Below are positions 8,651 to 17,178 of a stretch of 64,000 nt of DNA, piece after piece. The notes below the pieces were generated by a model. That model worked only from the letters and a program-made list of their open reading frames with translations, ran no database searches and was not told where the DNA came from. Positions within the stretch are counted from its first letter, which is position 1; the number at the start of each line of letters is the position of its first letter. This DNA is from JANNUT01 sp046331425. GTDB taxonomy: Bacteria; Acidobacteriota; Polarisedimenticolia; J045. The translations under genes were made by a program, and so were the position numbers. The stretch covers positions 50,843 to 114,842 of the forward strand of contig JAXLQU010000016.1 in assembly GCA_046331425.1 (NCBI GenBank), written 5' to 3'.

Positions 8651-9724
8651 CTACTTTGTATTGCCCAGGTGTCGCGACAGTTTCCGCGCGGCGCTGGTCA
8701 ACGGCCTCTCGCTCAACGAGCTTGGCGCGAGCCAAGCCTCTCCCTCACCCGCGATCGTTCGACGATGCTGCGTGGCGTGAAACAACGTGACCGCGATCCG
8801 GTGATGAGTGATCGCGTGACGCACGGTGGCGACCGCCTCGCGCAACGAGAGCCGCAGCCCGCGCGACTCGAGCAACGCCGATTCGGCTCGTGCCCTCAGC
8901 GTTGCGGACCATCGCAGCGGTGTGGGGACGGAGGCACCGCGCACGATCTCAGCGGAGGGAAACTCCCAGAGTCCTTGATTCGGTTCGCCGGGTGGGATTC
9001 GCTTGAGCAGCACGCGTTTCTGCTCGTCGGCAACGAGTGCCGCCGCGCGCAGAACAGGGATCGACTCTCGCCGAGGCGGGAGCGCAGGAAAGCGCTCCGG
9101 GTTTCCTCCCATCCGAGCCGCGCACCGCTCCGACCACGGGCATACTCCGCAACGTGGAGCGCGCGGCATGCAGACAGTGGCGCCCAACTCCATGAGCGCT
9201 TGGTTGAAGTCACCTGGCCGGGCTGGATCGATCAACCCAGCCGCGCGTTCTTCGATCAGTTTTTTTGTAGGGGAGCGCGTAGGGTCGCCGGACAAGCCAA
9301 AGAGTCTGGTCAGGACCCTCACCACATTGCCGTCGACGACAGGCACCGATTGGTCGAACGCGATCGACGCAATGGCCGCCGCCGTATACCTCCCGATTCC
9401 CGGCAACTCCGCCAGGGACAAGGCATCCCGCGGTATCGTCCCGCCGCTATCGGAGATCTGCTTGGCCGCCTTTTGTAGATTCCGAACACGGTGGTAATAC
9501 CCCAGCCCCGACCATAGCTGGAGCACGTTTTCCTCGGGCGCGCGGGCCAATCGATCCAGGGTGGGGAAGCTCGTCAGAAATCGCTCGTAGTAGGGGATCA
9601 CGGTCGCGACCGTGGTCTGCTGGAGCATCACCTCGGAGACCCAAACTCGATACGGGTCACGGGTTTGCCTCCAGGGCAGCTCCCGCTTGTGCTGGTCGTA
9701 CCAATTCAGGAGGGCCGCTCGCAT
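8651..9724 (-). CDS. mutY: A/G-specific adenine glycosylase MutY
   Basis: Base-excision enzyme that removes A mispaired with 8-oxoG. It has the catalytic Glu in VSEVMLQQTT, the helix-hairpin-helix LPGIGRYTAAAIASIAF, the Asp in VVDGNVVRVL, and a [4Fe-4S] ligand set CMPRAPRCGVCPWSERC (C-x6-C-x2-C-x5-C). The C-terminal NUDIX-like 8-oxoG recognition domain follows (from about residue 230). The start ATG at 9724 gives MRAALLNWYDQ, matching the family; an upstream ATG at 9796 adds 24 unlike residues. Convergent with the protease triad. Confidence 0.95.
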   Translation of the reverse strand: MRAALLNWYDQHKRELPWRQTRDPYRVWVSEVMLQQTTVATVIPYYERFLTSFPTLDRLARAPEENVLQLWSGLGYYHRVRNLQKAAKQISDSGGTIPRDALSLAELPGIGRYTAAAIASIAFDQSVPVVDGNVVRVLTRLFGLSGDPTRSPTKKLIEERAAGLIDPARPGDFNQALMELGATVCMPRAPRCGVCPWSERCAARMGGNPERFPALPPRRESIPVLRAAALVADEQKRVLLKRIPPGEPNQGLWEFPSAEIVRGASVPTPLRWSATLRARAESALLESRGLRLSLREAVATVRHAITHHRIAVTLFHATQHRRTIAGEGEAWLAPSSLSERPLTSAARKLSRHLGNTK

Positions 9725-9815
9725 CGAGGCCGAATTGTAGAGGTGGATTGTCGGTCGTATTGCAACTGCCTCATGTCGATGGCAACCGAAGCGCACTCGA
9801 CATAACTTCCACGCA

Positions 9816-10187
9816 ATGAGCCAAAAGCCGAATCGCCGTCGCCAACCGCGCTCGAGCTTTCCTCCGGAGGTCGAGGCCCGCGTGGTGTTCGGCTATCCGT
9901 TTCCTGGGGCGCATCGCTGCGTGATGCCACTGCGGGATCTTTCACCCGGCGGCATGGCATTCACACTCAACCTCGACCTTCCCGGGTTGGACGTCGGTCA
10001 GAACATCGAGCAGGCCGAACTGATCGTGGGGGAAAAGCGAGTGCGAGGCGAGATCTTGGTGATGCATCTCACGCCAGGCCCTTTCACTGGTGCGATCTGC
10101 GGCGCGCTCTTCTTCCCGGTCGAGGACGAAGACATCTCTACCTACCAAGAACTGGTTGCGAGTGTGGAGCCCGCATCGACTCGGTAA
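9816..10187 (+). CDS. PilZ-domain protein (putative c-di-GMP receptor)
   Basis: 123 aa single-domain protein. It shows both parts of the c-di-GMP-binding signature: an N-terminal RRRQPR stretch (RxxxR) and DLSPGGMAF (D/NxSxxG) about 35 residues later. Such stand-alone PilZ proteins control motility, polysaccharide output or surface behaviour through partners. It is divergent from mutY. No Shine-Dalgarno is visible; a CATAAC hexamer lies 9 bases before the ATG, so the mRNA may be leaderless. Confidence 0.85.
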   Translation: MSQKPNRRRQPRSSFPPEVEARVVFGYPFPGAHRCVMPLRDLSPGGMAFTLNLDLPGLDVGQNIEQAELIVGEKRVRGEILVMHLTPGPFTGAICGALFFPVEDEDISTYQELVASVEPASTR

Positions 10188-10265
10188 CGTGAGCGGCGGA
10201 GGATTGCCGATCGGGCGCACCCGCAACGTACCGATGGTCTGTCTCAACGCTTAACATCTCGTGCG

Positions 10266-10988
10266 ATGGGTTCCTTGGTATTGGTGCACGGCGGCTGGGT
10301 TGGCGGGTGGTTCTGGGAGCGGCTCACGCCACTGCTGGCCGCGGCCGGTCATCGGGTCTTGGCGCCATCGCTCACCGGTCACGGCGACCGGGCCCATCTG
10401 GCCGATCCGAATGTCTCCCTACAGACGCACATCGATGACATCGTCGACGAAATCAGTGCCGCGCGCTTGAGCGATGTGACGTTGATCGGGCATAGCTATG
10501 GCGGATTGGTGATCACTGGAGTTGCCGAGAAGATCCCCCAGAAACTCGCCCGGTTGATCTACCTCGATGCGTTCGTGCCACACAACGGCGACTCGCTCGC
10601 GTCGCTGGTCGGATCACGATTGATTGCAGCGATGGAGTATGTCGCGAACCAGAACGGCGATGGCTGGCGCGTGCCACTGGTAATGCCGCTCGACTGGCTG
10701 GGCTTTGACGATGTCAAGCAACTCGATGCGTTCAATCGACGATTGACACCCGGAATCCTGAAGGTCGTTTACGGCACGGTGACGGTCGGCAATCCTCATG
10801 CCGTGGTGTTGCCGCGCAGCTACATCGCGTGCCTAAGTCCGGCAATGAGGCTACTGGAAGCCTCGCGACAGCGCGCGAAGGGGCCGGGGTGGCGGTTTGT
10901 CGGCATAGACGCTGGGCACGCAGCACCACTCACACACCCGTGCGAACTAGCCGCGTTGATCAGCGAGCTCTCTCGTCAGTCGAGCTAG
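10266..10988 (+). CDS. Alpha/beta hydrolase (plant esterase/EstC-like)
   Basis: 240 aa, the length of a minimal alpha/beta hydrolase. It has an oxyanion strand LVLVHGGWVGGWFW, the nucleophile elbow GHSYGG (Ser), YLDAFVPHNGDS, and the catalytic His in GIDAGHAAPLTHP near the C-terminus. This arrangement is typical of the salicylate-esterase/hydroxynitrile-lyase-like group. Substrate unknown. It has no clear Shine-Dalgarno site. It ends just before a strong hairpin terminator. Confidence 0.85.
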   Translation: MGSLVLVHGGWVGGWFWERLTPLLAAAGHRVLAPSLTGHGDRAHLADPNVSLQTHIDDIVDEISAARLSDVTLIGHSYGGLVITGVAEKIPQKLARLIYLDAFVPHNGDSLASLVGSRLIAAMEYVANQNGDGWRVPLVMPLDWLGFDDVKQLDAFNRRLTPGILKVVYGTVTVGNPHAVVLPRSYIACLSPAMRLLEASRQRAKGPGWRFVGIDAGHAAPLTHPCELAALISELSRQSS

Positions 10989-10996
10989 AGAGCAAG

Positions 10997-11051
10997 CTCC
11001 AACGTGCCGGGAACCCGGGTTGCACTCCCTGGGTCCCGTTTTCCGTTGGAG
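10997..11051 (+). terminator. Intrinsic terminator after the alpha/beta hydrolase
   Basis: The inner stem pairs CGGGAACCCGGG (11008-11019) with CCTGGGTCCCG (11028-11038), with one bulged A and one G-T pair, followed by TTTT. An outer pair CTCCAACG / CGTTGGAG (10997-11004 and 11044-11051) can extend the structure. Confidence 0.7.
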
Positions 11052-11084
11052 TGAGAGCGCTTCGTGACACGAGCCTCTTCCCCC

Positions 11085-11117
11085 AAAGAAATCGGGCGAC
11101 ACATCTGCGTCGCCCGA
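11085..11117 (-). terminator. Intrinsic terminator after the M1-type peptidase
   Basis: Perfect 9-bp stem TCGGGCGAC (11092-11100) and GTCGCCCGA (11109-11117) with an 8-base loop. On the minus strand it is followed by ATTTCTTT. It lies 26 bases past the stop of the metallopeptidase gene, back to back with the plus-strand terminator. Confidence 0.75.
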
Positions 11118-11142
11118 GCCCAGCTAACCGACTTGCATCTGA

Positions 11143-13809
11143 CTACTTGCCCCAACTCGTTCCTGTAGTGATTGACGAGGCCAGTACTTCCATCTCCGCA
11201 GCGATCGTGACCTTACTTGGCTTGGAGGCAACTTTGAACCGGAACGCGGTTTCCGGGCCTTCGACAAAGATCGGGTTTTTGGCCGGCGGGCCGGAACCAA
11301 ACTCGGTGCGAATCGGGATGAGCGTCTTGTAGTACACCCCCTGTAGGACATTCTTCTTCAGGCCGACGACAACACGCTGAAGGATCTTGCCTTCCACCAA
11401 CCACTGGCCATCCTCGGTTTGGCGCGTGGAATAGGTCCATTTGTATTCGGGCATCCCAACGCCGCGAATCCATTGATCCCAGAACCAGTTCATGTCTCCG
11501 CCGTACACCTTCTCGCTTACGGCTTGCAAATCGCGTGTCGTGATTTCTTGGCCTGCCAGATTCCCGAGTGCGCGCAAGAAAGTAAAGAATTTTTCATCGC
11601 CAAAGGTCTCTCGCAAGATGTGAAACGCGAACGGACCTTTGTTGTAGATCAGCGCCTGCGTGGTACCGCCATTCCAAACCGCGTAGTTGTTTTGAACGCT
11701 TCCAAAGACGTCGCGCTCCACTACCGTTTGCCGCCATTCATCCACCTTCTCGAGGTAGGCCTTTCTACCGTAGTTCTTTTCCACGAAGAGGGCCGATGAA
11801 AGCTCGGCCATGCTCTCGATGAACCAGTAGTTGCGCTGATTGGAGTTGGTGATCAGCGAGCCCCACCACTGGTGTCCCACCTCATGAGCGACTACGTCCT
11901 TGTTGAACCTTGTGGTTCTCGCCCCACCGACTTGGGACCCGATCAAGCCCTCTCCGCGAAATACGCCCCAGCCGAGGTAGATGATCGAGGCGGGGGACTG
12001 TCCATAGAGAAACCCGAGAGGATCGCTCACCAGGTTCAAGGTGTCATATGGGTAGTCCTTGCCGTAGATCTGCGCGTACAAACGCATCGACTCGACGGCT
12101 TGGTCACCCACGGCAGGCAATTGCCCTGGCCGAATCTCTTGTTCCTCCGAGTTGACCTTGTCAACGTGCACCATGACGGGAATCTCGGTGCCGTCTCTCT
12201 TCTTCGGAAGCGGCTTGCTCGGCGCCTTCTCGATGTACTCACCAAAGATCACCGTCGGGAAACTGACTGGTGAACTAGACTTCCAATTGCTAACTCGAGC
12301 GTCCCCCTCGACAGACTCGGAAAGTTGCTTGCCGATACCAATTGCGGTGTAGCGTTTCGGCACCTTGATCGTCATTTCGAAGCGCTTGATCAGGTCGCCG
12401 AAACGCACGAACGGCAGCCAACCGCCACGGTCCATTGCCGAGTAGGAATAGTTCAAGTTGTAGATGCACTTCTGATTCTCGAACTGCATGTGGAGATCGA
12501 GCTTCGTTCCTGCCTTGACGGGTTCAGGAAAGACCACGAGTCCGTAGAAGGCTCCCAAACGAATCCATGTGAGTTGCCGGCCGTTGCCGTCTTCGAGTGA
12601 GTTGACGATCAATACCGGATTCTTGTTCTCTTTTCGCTCATCGTCGGAGAAGTTGTTGCGGCTGATTCTGAATGGCATCCAACTCAAGTCGCGCTTGGTG
12701 TTGATGGTGTAGTAAAGATCGCCGGTCATCGCTTCGGGATCCTTCAGGGCCAGCTCGACCGTCCCGCGCAGCGCTTCGATCTCGTAATCCCGAGAATCGC
12801 TGTCCTCGCGCTTCTCGAGTTCCCATTCGGACTTTCCGCTCTTGCGCGTCTCCTCCGAGTAATAGCCGAGTACAGGCACGAATCCGCCGCCCATGTCGGT
12901 GGCATAGATGCGCACCTCCCAGGGTTCGTCAGTGTCATAGTCCATCCAGAAGTAGCGATCCATCCCCTTGCGCTTCATGGCTATCGTCCATGTACGGCGG
13001 TTCGGATCGAGTTCCTGACGGAAGTCGGAGAACGGTGAGGTTTTCAAGCGCTCGTCGGAGTCGCGGAGCAGCTTGTCGTATTCGGTGCGAAGCACGGTAG
13101 GTAGCGATTCGATCTTGGCGTCTGCCAAGCCGGTGAAAGCGGTCTTCAGGATCTCCTCACAACTTACCGAATCACCACCGATAAAGACCGCCTCGGGCTC
13201 GATCACAAGATCGTCTTTGCGCTTGGGCTCCTTGAGCAATGCTTGATAGATGTGACCCTGTTGAAACTCCGTCACACCTTCCGGTGGTTTGAAGTCGTAC
13301 TTGATATTGGTTGATGCGAGCCGAATAGAGATCAGCTTCCCATTCCAATAATTGGTGTAGAGCGCACCAGGCCCCACATCCACCTTGAGTCCCTCGCGCT
13401 CGAAGCTGAACGATGCGAACGTGTAGAACTTCTCGTCGCGCGGCATCCCGCGATAGAGCTTGTCGAAAGTTTCTTGCAACTGCTGATCGGCTATTTCCCA
13501 GGTACTGTCGGCCTTCTGCTTCAGTGTTACCTCGAAGCGCTCGACCTTCATCTGGTTGCCGTCGACCGTGTCCTGCAGCAGTGCGGTCTTGTAGGTGCTG
13601 TCGTCCACCTTCTTGAAGAATCGAGAGAAAGAAGCGCGCTTGTAGTTGTTGCCGTTGGCATCTTTCTCTTTCAAGAGCGCACTGACCTTGTCCTGCATCG
13701 CGCTTTCGAGCGCCTTGCGAACGTCGTTTGGAATCTGATCTTCAGCCAGCGCCATCGAAGCGGAAAGCAGCAGGCAAGTCAGCACCAGCAGGTTCTTCAG
13801 TCGGGTCAT
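11143..13809 (-). CDS. Secreted M1-family-like zinc metallopeptidase
   Basis: 888 aa. Signal peptide MTRLKNLLVLTCLLLSASMALA, then a long beta-rich N-terminal region (to about residue 580) and a gluzincin catalytic domain. Zinc ligands are visible as HEVGH (His642, His646) and Glu665 in FIESMAE, the HEXXH-x18-E spacing of the M1 family. The aminopeptidase exopeptidase motif GAMEN is not obvious, so activity could differ from a classical aminopeptidase. The start ATG at 13809 has GGGAG upstream; the ORF continues 25 codons further but without a signal-like start. Likely periplasmic or cell-surface peptide breakdown. Confidence 0.88.
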   Translation of the reverse strand: MTRLKNLLVLTCLLLSASMALAEDQIPNDVRKALESAMQDKVSALLKEKDANGNNYKRASFSRFFKKVDDSTYKTALLQDTVDGNQMKVERFEVTLKQKADSTWEIADQQLQETFDKLYRGMPRDEKFYTFASFSFEREGLKVDVGPGALYTNYWNGKLISIRLASTNIKYDFKPPEGVTEFQQGHIYQALLKEPKRKDDLVIEPEAVFIGGDSVSCEEILKTAFTGLADAKIESLPTVLRTEYDKLLRDSDERLKTSPFSDFRQELDPNRRTWTIAMKRKGMDRYFWMDYDTDEPWEVRIYATDMGGGFVPVLGYYSEETRKSGKSEWELEKREDSDSRDYEIEALRGTVELALKDPEAMTGDLYYTINTKRDLSWMPFRISRNNFSDDERKENKNPVLIVNSLEDGNGRQLTWIRLGAFYGLVVFPEPVKAGTKLDLHMQFENQKCIYNLNYSYSAMDRGGWLPFVRFGDLIKRFEMTIKVPKRYTAIGIGKQLSESVEGDARVSNWKSSSPVSFPTVIFGEYIEKAPSKPLPKKRDGTEIPVMVHVDKVNSEEQEIRPGQLPAVGDQAVESMRLYAQIYGKDYPYDTLNLVSDPLGFLYGQSPASIIYLGWGVFRGEGLIGSQVGGARTTRFNKDVVAHEVGHQWWGSLITNSNQRNYWFIESMAELSSALFVEKNYGRKAYLEKVDEWRQTVVERDVFGSVQNNYAVWNGGTTQALIYNKGPFAFHILRETFGDEKFFTFLRALGNLAGQEITTRDLQAVSEKVYGGDMNWFWDQWIRGVGMPEYKWTYSTRQTEDGQWLVEGKILQRVVVGLKKNVLQGVYYKTLIPIRTEFGSGPPAKNPIFVEGPETAFRFKVASKPSKVTIAAEMEVLASSITTGTSWGK

Positions 13810-13945
13810 GACCGTGGTCTCCCAAGACAGGCTGCCAGCACGGACAGCCCGAGTCGCCGCGGATTCTATTCGTCGCCGCCCCATTCCTCACATCCCCAAA
13901 GTCAACGAACGGCCCAACTCGCCCCCGCAAAGGCCGGCAGCCCAA

Positions 13946-14082
13946 GGCGAAATTCGGGGACGTTCTACCTAAAGCGGTGTTAGTCGTCCGCTCCACGTCA
14001 CCGATCCGCTTGTAAACAGAGAGTGAATTAGCCCGTCGGAGCGACTAACGGTGCTTTAGGTAGAACGTCCCCGAATTTCGCC
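13946..14082. repeat. Long inverted repeat of the TCGGGGACG family, copy 1
   Basis: Two 41-base arms (13946-13986 and 14042-14082) match at 38 positions and enclose a 55-base loop. Each arm contains the family core AATTCGGGGACG(T)TCTACC followed by TAAAGC and GTTAGTCG. It lies in the 336-base gap between the divergent peptidase and chorismatase genes. The structure resembles REP-type elements mobilised by RAYT transposases; none is encoded in the window. Confidence 0.9.
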
Positions 14083-14130
14083 TCGGGGTGCGATGTGACG
14101 AGCGTTAGCTCAGGGTCCGAGGACATGGGC

Positions 14131-14136
14131 TAGACT
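14131..14136 (+). promoter_or_regulatory. Putative -10 element for the chorismatase operon
   Basis: TAGACT lies 9 bases before the ATG and no Shine-Dalgarno is present, so the transcript may start at or next to the ATG. No good -35 is visible. Confidence 0.35.
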
Positions 14137-14145
14137 CCGCTGCCG

Positions 14146-15225
14146 ATGACCCCGACAGGCGAGGGCGAACCCGTCGCGACCCGATCCGGAGCCGCTAGCA
14201 AACCACCTCGCCATGCGACCGCAGCGGGGTTGCGGTTGGATTTGGTATCGGCCGCTCTGGTTGCCGAATACACCAGCGACGGCCGGTCGCAACTTTTGTC
14301 CGCTGTGCGGTTTGCGGCGCCCTTGCAGGTGCCGATCGGGGTCCGGCCCGAGACTCCGATTCTCACCATTCCGCTTGCTCCGCTTGATATCGACATCGCA
14401 GAGCTTTGGTACGGCGACCGTCCCACGCAGCGGTTCGAACAGCAGGGGATCGTCGTTGCAGATGATGGGGCGCTGTTGTTCGGGAGCCTGCACGTTCAAA
14501 ACGCCCAAACCGACGAACTCGAGTCGCTAACCCGCGCCGCCTACGTTCGAATTCTCGATCTGTGCTCGACTCGTGGTCGCCCCCACTTGCTCCGCTGCTG
14601 GAATGTCGTTCCACAGATCAATTCCGAGAGCCTCGGCCTGGAGCGCTACAAACTGTTCTGCAAGGGGCGCGCTGAAGGGTACGCGACGCATATCGACGAA
14701 ACGCGACTGGACTCATTTCTCCCCGCCTCGAGCGCCGTCGGCGGGCACGGGACCACGCTGGTCATCCACTTCATCGCGTCGCGCGAACCGGGTCGGCATG
14801 TCGAGAATCCACGTCAGATAGCGGCCTACCGCTACCCGCCGCAGTACGGACCGAAGAGCCCATCGTTCGCGCGCGCAACGGTCACGCCACCATCGGCAGG
14901 ATCGCTGATCTTTATCTCGGGCACCGCCAGCATCGTCGGACACGAGAGCCTGCACCAACACGACCTTATCGCGCAGCTCGATGAAACGATGCGCAACATC
15001 CGTGTCCTGATCGAAGAGATCGACGAAGGACCACTCAGCGAGGCGAGCCTCGCTTCACGGTTGGCGATGCTGCGCGTCTATGTGCGGCGCGGCGCAGATT
15101 GGCCGCTGCTGCGCGCTTCGCTTCGCGAACGACTGGGGGACCGCGTGCCGCTGATCGCTGTGAGCGCCGACATTTGCCGCCGTGAACTGTTGCTTGAAAT
15201 CGAAGGCGTGGCGCGCTCGCGGTGA
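14146..15225 (+). CDS. Chorismatase (FkbO/Hyg5/XanB2-like), probable hydroxybenzoate-forming
   Basis: 359 aa, the usual size for the chorismatase family, which hydrolyses or rearranges chorismate to dihydroxycyclohexadiene or hydroxybenzoate products. Family segments visible are LLRCWNVVPQIN, GLERYKLFCKGR, VENPRQIAAYRYPPQYGPKSPSFARA and FISGTASIVGHES. In Xanthomonas the relative XanB2 makes 3- and 4-hydroxybenzoate, and 3-hydroxybenzoate starts xanthomonadin. Two dehydratase-like genes follow with translational overlap, and polyketide genes lie 13 kb away, so a 3-hydroxybenzoate starter for an aryl polyene is the favoured role. The exact product cannot be read from sequence. Confidence 0.85.
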   Translation: MTPTGEGEPVATRSGAASKPPRHATAAGLRLDLVSAALVAEYTSDGRSQLLSAVRFAAPLQVPIGVRPETPILTIPLAPLDIDIAELWYGDRPTQRFEQQGIVVADDGALLFGSLHVQNAQTDELESLTRAAYVRILDLCSTRGRPHLLRCWNVVPQINSESLGLERYKLFCKGRAEGYATHIDETRLDSFLPASSAVGGHGTTLVIHFIASREPGRHVENPRQIAAYRYPPQYGPKSPSFARATVTPPSAGSLIFISGTASIVGHESLHQHDLIAQLDETMRNIRVLIEEIDEGPLSEASLASRLAMLRVYVRRGADWPLLRASLRERLGDRVPLIAVSADICRRELLLEIEGVARSR

Positions 15226-15581
15226 CTCAGCGGATAGCACTCTCGAACATCGAGCAAACACCGACGCCGCATGGCGTGCGGTGGAGTTGCACGGTTGATG
15301 TGCCGCTCTCCACGGGCCTGTTCGACGGCCACTTCCCCGAGATGCCGATACTCCCTGGTGTCGCACAACTGCTGTTGGTGAATGCATTGCTTCGACGGGC
15401 CGTAGGCGAATCGACGAGCATCGCTGCGATCGGCCAGTGGAAACTGCGCGCGCGCGTCGCTCCTGAAGCCTCTGTGCGCGTGTCGATCGAACCTACCGGC
15501 GTCGCCAGCGGATGGCGTTTTGCGCTCACCGATCCACGAGGCGGTCCGATCAGCAACGGCACGCTTACGGTAGCGGTATGA
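15222..15581 (+). CDS. FabA/FabZ-like hot-dog 3-hydroxyacyl-ACP dehydratase (ApeI-like)
   Basis: 119 aa single hot-dog domain. FDGHFPEMPILPGVAQL is the FabZ-type active-site helix with His. It starts with GTG at 15222 overlapping the chorismatase stop (GTGA) and is itself overlapped (ATGA) by the next gene, so all three are translationally coupled. In aryl polyene systems one such dehydratase makes each conjugated double bond. Start and family are clear; ACP specificity is inferred from context. Confidence 0.82.
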   Translation: MTQRIALSNIEQTPTPHGVRWSCTVDVPLSTGLFDGHFPEMPILPGVAQLLLVNALLRRAVGESTSIAAIGQWKLRARVAPEASVRVSIEPTGVASGWRFALTDPRGGPISNGTLTVAV

Positions 15582-16021
15582 GCTCTGTTGGCGACACCTT
15601 GCTCTCGCTGTTGCCACATCGCGCCCCGATTGCGATGCTCCAGCGGATCATCGCGCTCGAAGACGACACGCTCGTCTGCGAAGCAAGCGTCGACGAGCGA
15701 AGCGCACTCGCCGATCAAGGTGTGGTGCCGGGGGTCGTCGCCATCGAGATGGCTGCGCAAGCCTGCGCCGCTCTGGAAACTCTCGGTCGCCGCGCACGCG
15801 GAGAATCGGGCGCTGCGCGGCAAGGATATTTGGTCGGGGCGCGCAGCGTGACGACCTGCGCTACGTTCCGTGTTGGACAGCTCTGCCGAGTGCAGGTCAC
15901 TCGCGACGCGTTTGCGCCACCGCTCGCGCTGTTCAAGTTTGACGTCGCTTCAAAAGTCGATGGGGCGCCGATCGCAAGCGGTATGCTCTCCGCCTTCATC
16001 GACGCCCCACCGGTTGCCTGA
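15578..16021 (+). CDS. Second hot-dog dehydratase-like protein (ApeP-like)
   Basis: 147 aa from the ATG at 15578, overlapping the previous stop. It begins with the typical LLPHRAPIAMLQRI segment of the ApeP group of 3-hydroxyacyl-ACP dehydratase-like proteins and carries GVVPGVVAIEMAAQAC as the central helix. Aryl polyene clusters typically contain two hot-dog proteins that act as a heterodimer, which fits the adjacent pair. Last gene of the operon; it meets the convergent 16043 gene after 21 bases. Confidence 0.8.
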   Translation: MSSVGDTLLSLLPHRAPIAMLQRIIALEDDTLVCEASVDERSALADQGVVPGVVAIEMAAQACAALETLGRRARGESGAARQGYLVGARSVTTCATFRVGQLCRVQVTRDAFAPPLALFKFDVASKVDGAPIASGMLSAFIDAPPVA

Positions 16022-16042
16022 CGTACACGCCCCGTTAGTTCT

Positions 16043-17080
16043 TCAGACGGCGATATTCAACCCGCTCCCTACCGGCAACACGCTCGGCGTCGCACTCGAT
16101 CGCCTCGTGGCGAGCGTCGCTTGCGCGGTTGCAGTCGCCAGGGACTGATCGGTGAGATAACTCTCTATCCGCTGATAGCGTTGATTGAACAGCGCACTGA
16201 TCTTGTCGAAACGAATGTCGCTCACAACATCTGGTAGCGGTGCCGCACCGCTCACGTCGGGCGAAGTTGTCAGCGAGGCGCTCGCTGCGCCGTTGCTCGT
16301 CGGTGCAGGTGGGTTGCTCGTCACGCCGCTCGATGCTGTCGACGCCGATGTCGGCGCGAGTGTCACACCCACCGCAGCACTCAACCCTGAAGAAAGATCG
16401 TTGAACGCTTGCTTCAGCCCGGCCAACAGCTCGTTCCCATCGATCTCGTTGTGTCCCTTGCCGCCTGCCTGTTCGAACGCGCTGCGCAGTTGGTTTTGAA
16501 AGTTACGAACCAACTCGCGGGCTTTTAGCTTCAATGCCGGATCGCTTTTCAAGCGGTCGCCGAATTGCTGCTTCAACTCACGGCGGACCGCGATGCGCAG
16601 CGCATTCAGTTCTTTGCTCAGTCTGCGTCGCGCCGACTTGGCGTTGCCGACGGGAATCAACAGCGAGCGCGTTGCATCGGGTGGCGTCGTACCGGTAACC
16701 GCGCCAGAGCCATCGATCGGCTTCGGCAGCGCCACCGGGCCGGTCGACCCGATCGGTCCACCAACAGGCAACCCGCCAACCGGTGACACAGGCCCGGTCG
16801 TTGGATCGATCACGCCGCCATGACGAGCTCCGCCGATCGGAGTCGTACCGATCGGAGCCGCAACGATCGACCCGCTATCGATCACTGCACCATCGACTGC
16901 CGGCGCACTCGTCGATCCACTGCTGGTCGGAGGATTGACCGCAGAGCCGGTGCTACCGAAATCGACCGAGTCTTGCGGAACACCAACACTTCCTCCGCCG
17001 GTAGCAGGAGGCCTGGACGGCGACAGCACCGGCATCGCGGGAGCTACGAAAGATTCGACATCGGGACGTTCCACATACAT
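16043..17080 (-). CDS. Unrecognised low-complexity protein
   Basis: 345 aa. Residues 1-135 are rich in Pro, Gly, Ser and Thr with repeated short motifs (PIGGA, PVGG, PIGST). A charged, probably helical block follows (about 140-215: RRRLSKELNALRIAVRREL). Then comes a second Ala/Thr/Ser-rich linker and a C-terminal helical end with FDKISALFNQRYQRIESYL. No signal peptide is visible. The start has an excellent GGAGG. It lies 98 bases after the secreted subtilase gene on the same strand, possibly co-transcribed. I do not recognise a family. Confidence 0.6.
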   Translation of the reverse strand: MYVERPDVESFVAPAMPVLSPSRPPATGGGSVGVPQDSVDFGSTGSAVNPPTSSGSTSAPAVDGAVIDSGSIVAAPIGTTPIGGARHGGVIDPTTGPVSPVGGLPVGGPIGSTGPVALPKPIDGSGAVTGTTPPDATRSLLIPVGNAKSARRRLSKELNALRIAVRRELKQQFGDRLKSDPALKLKARELVRNFQNQLRSAFEQAGGKGHNEIDGNELLAGLKQAFNDLSSGLSAAVGVTLAPTSASTASSGVTSNPPAPTSNGAASASLTTSPDVSGAAPLPDVVSDIRFDKISALFNQRYQRIESYLTDQSLATATAQATLATRRSSATPSVLPVGSGLNIAV

Positions 17081-17178
17081 CGGCGGTCCTCCAGGAGGCG
17101 TGCTCTAACCGCCTTCTGTATCGGACCGGACGGGTCATTCCTTTAACGCTCTCGTTCGCACTTCGGTGCCAACCGTGG

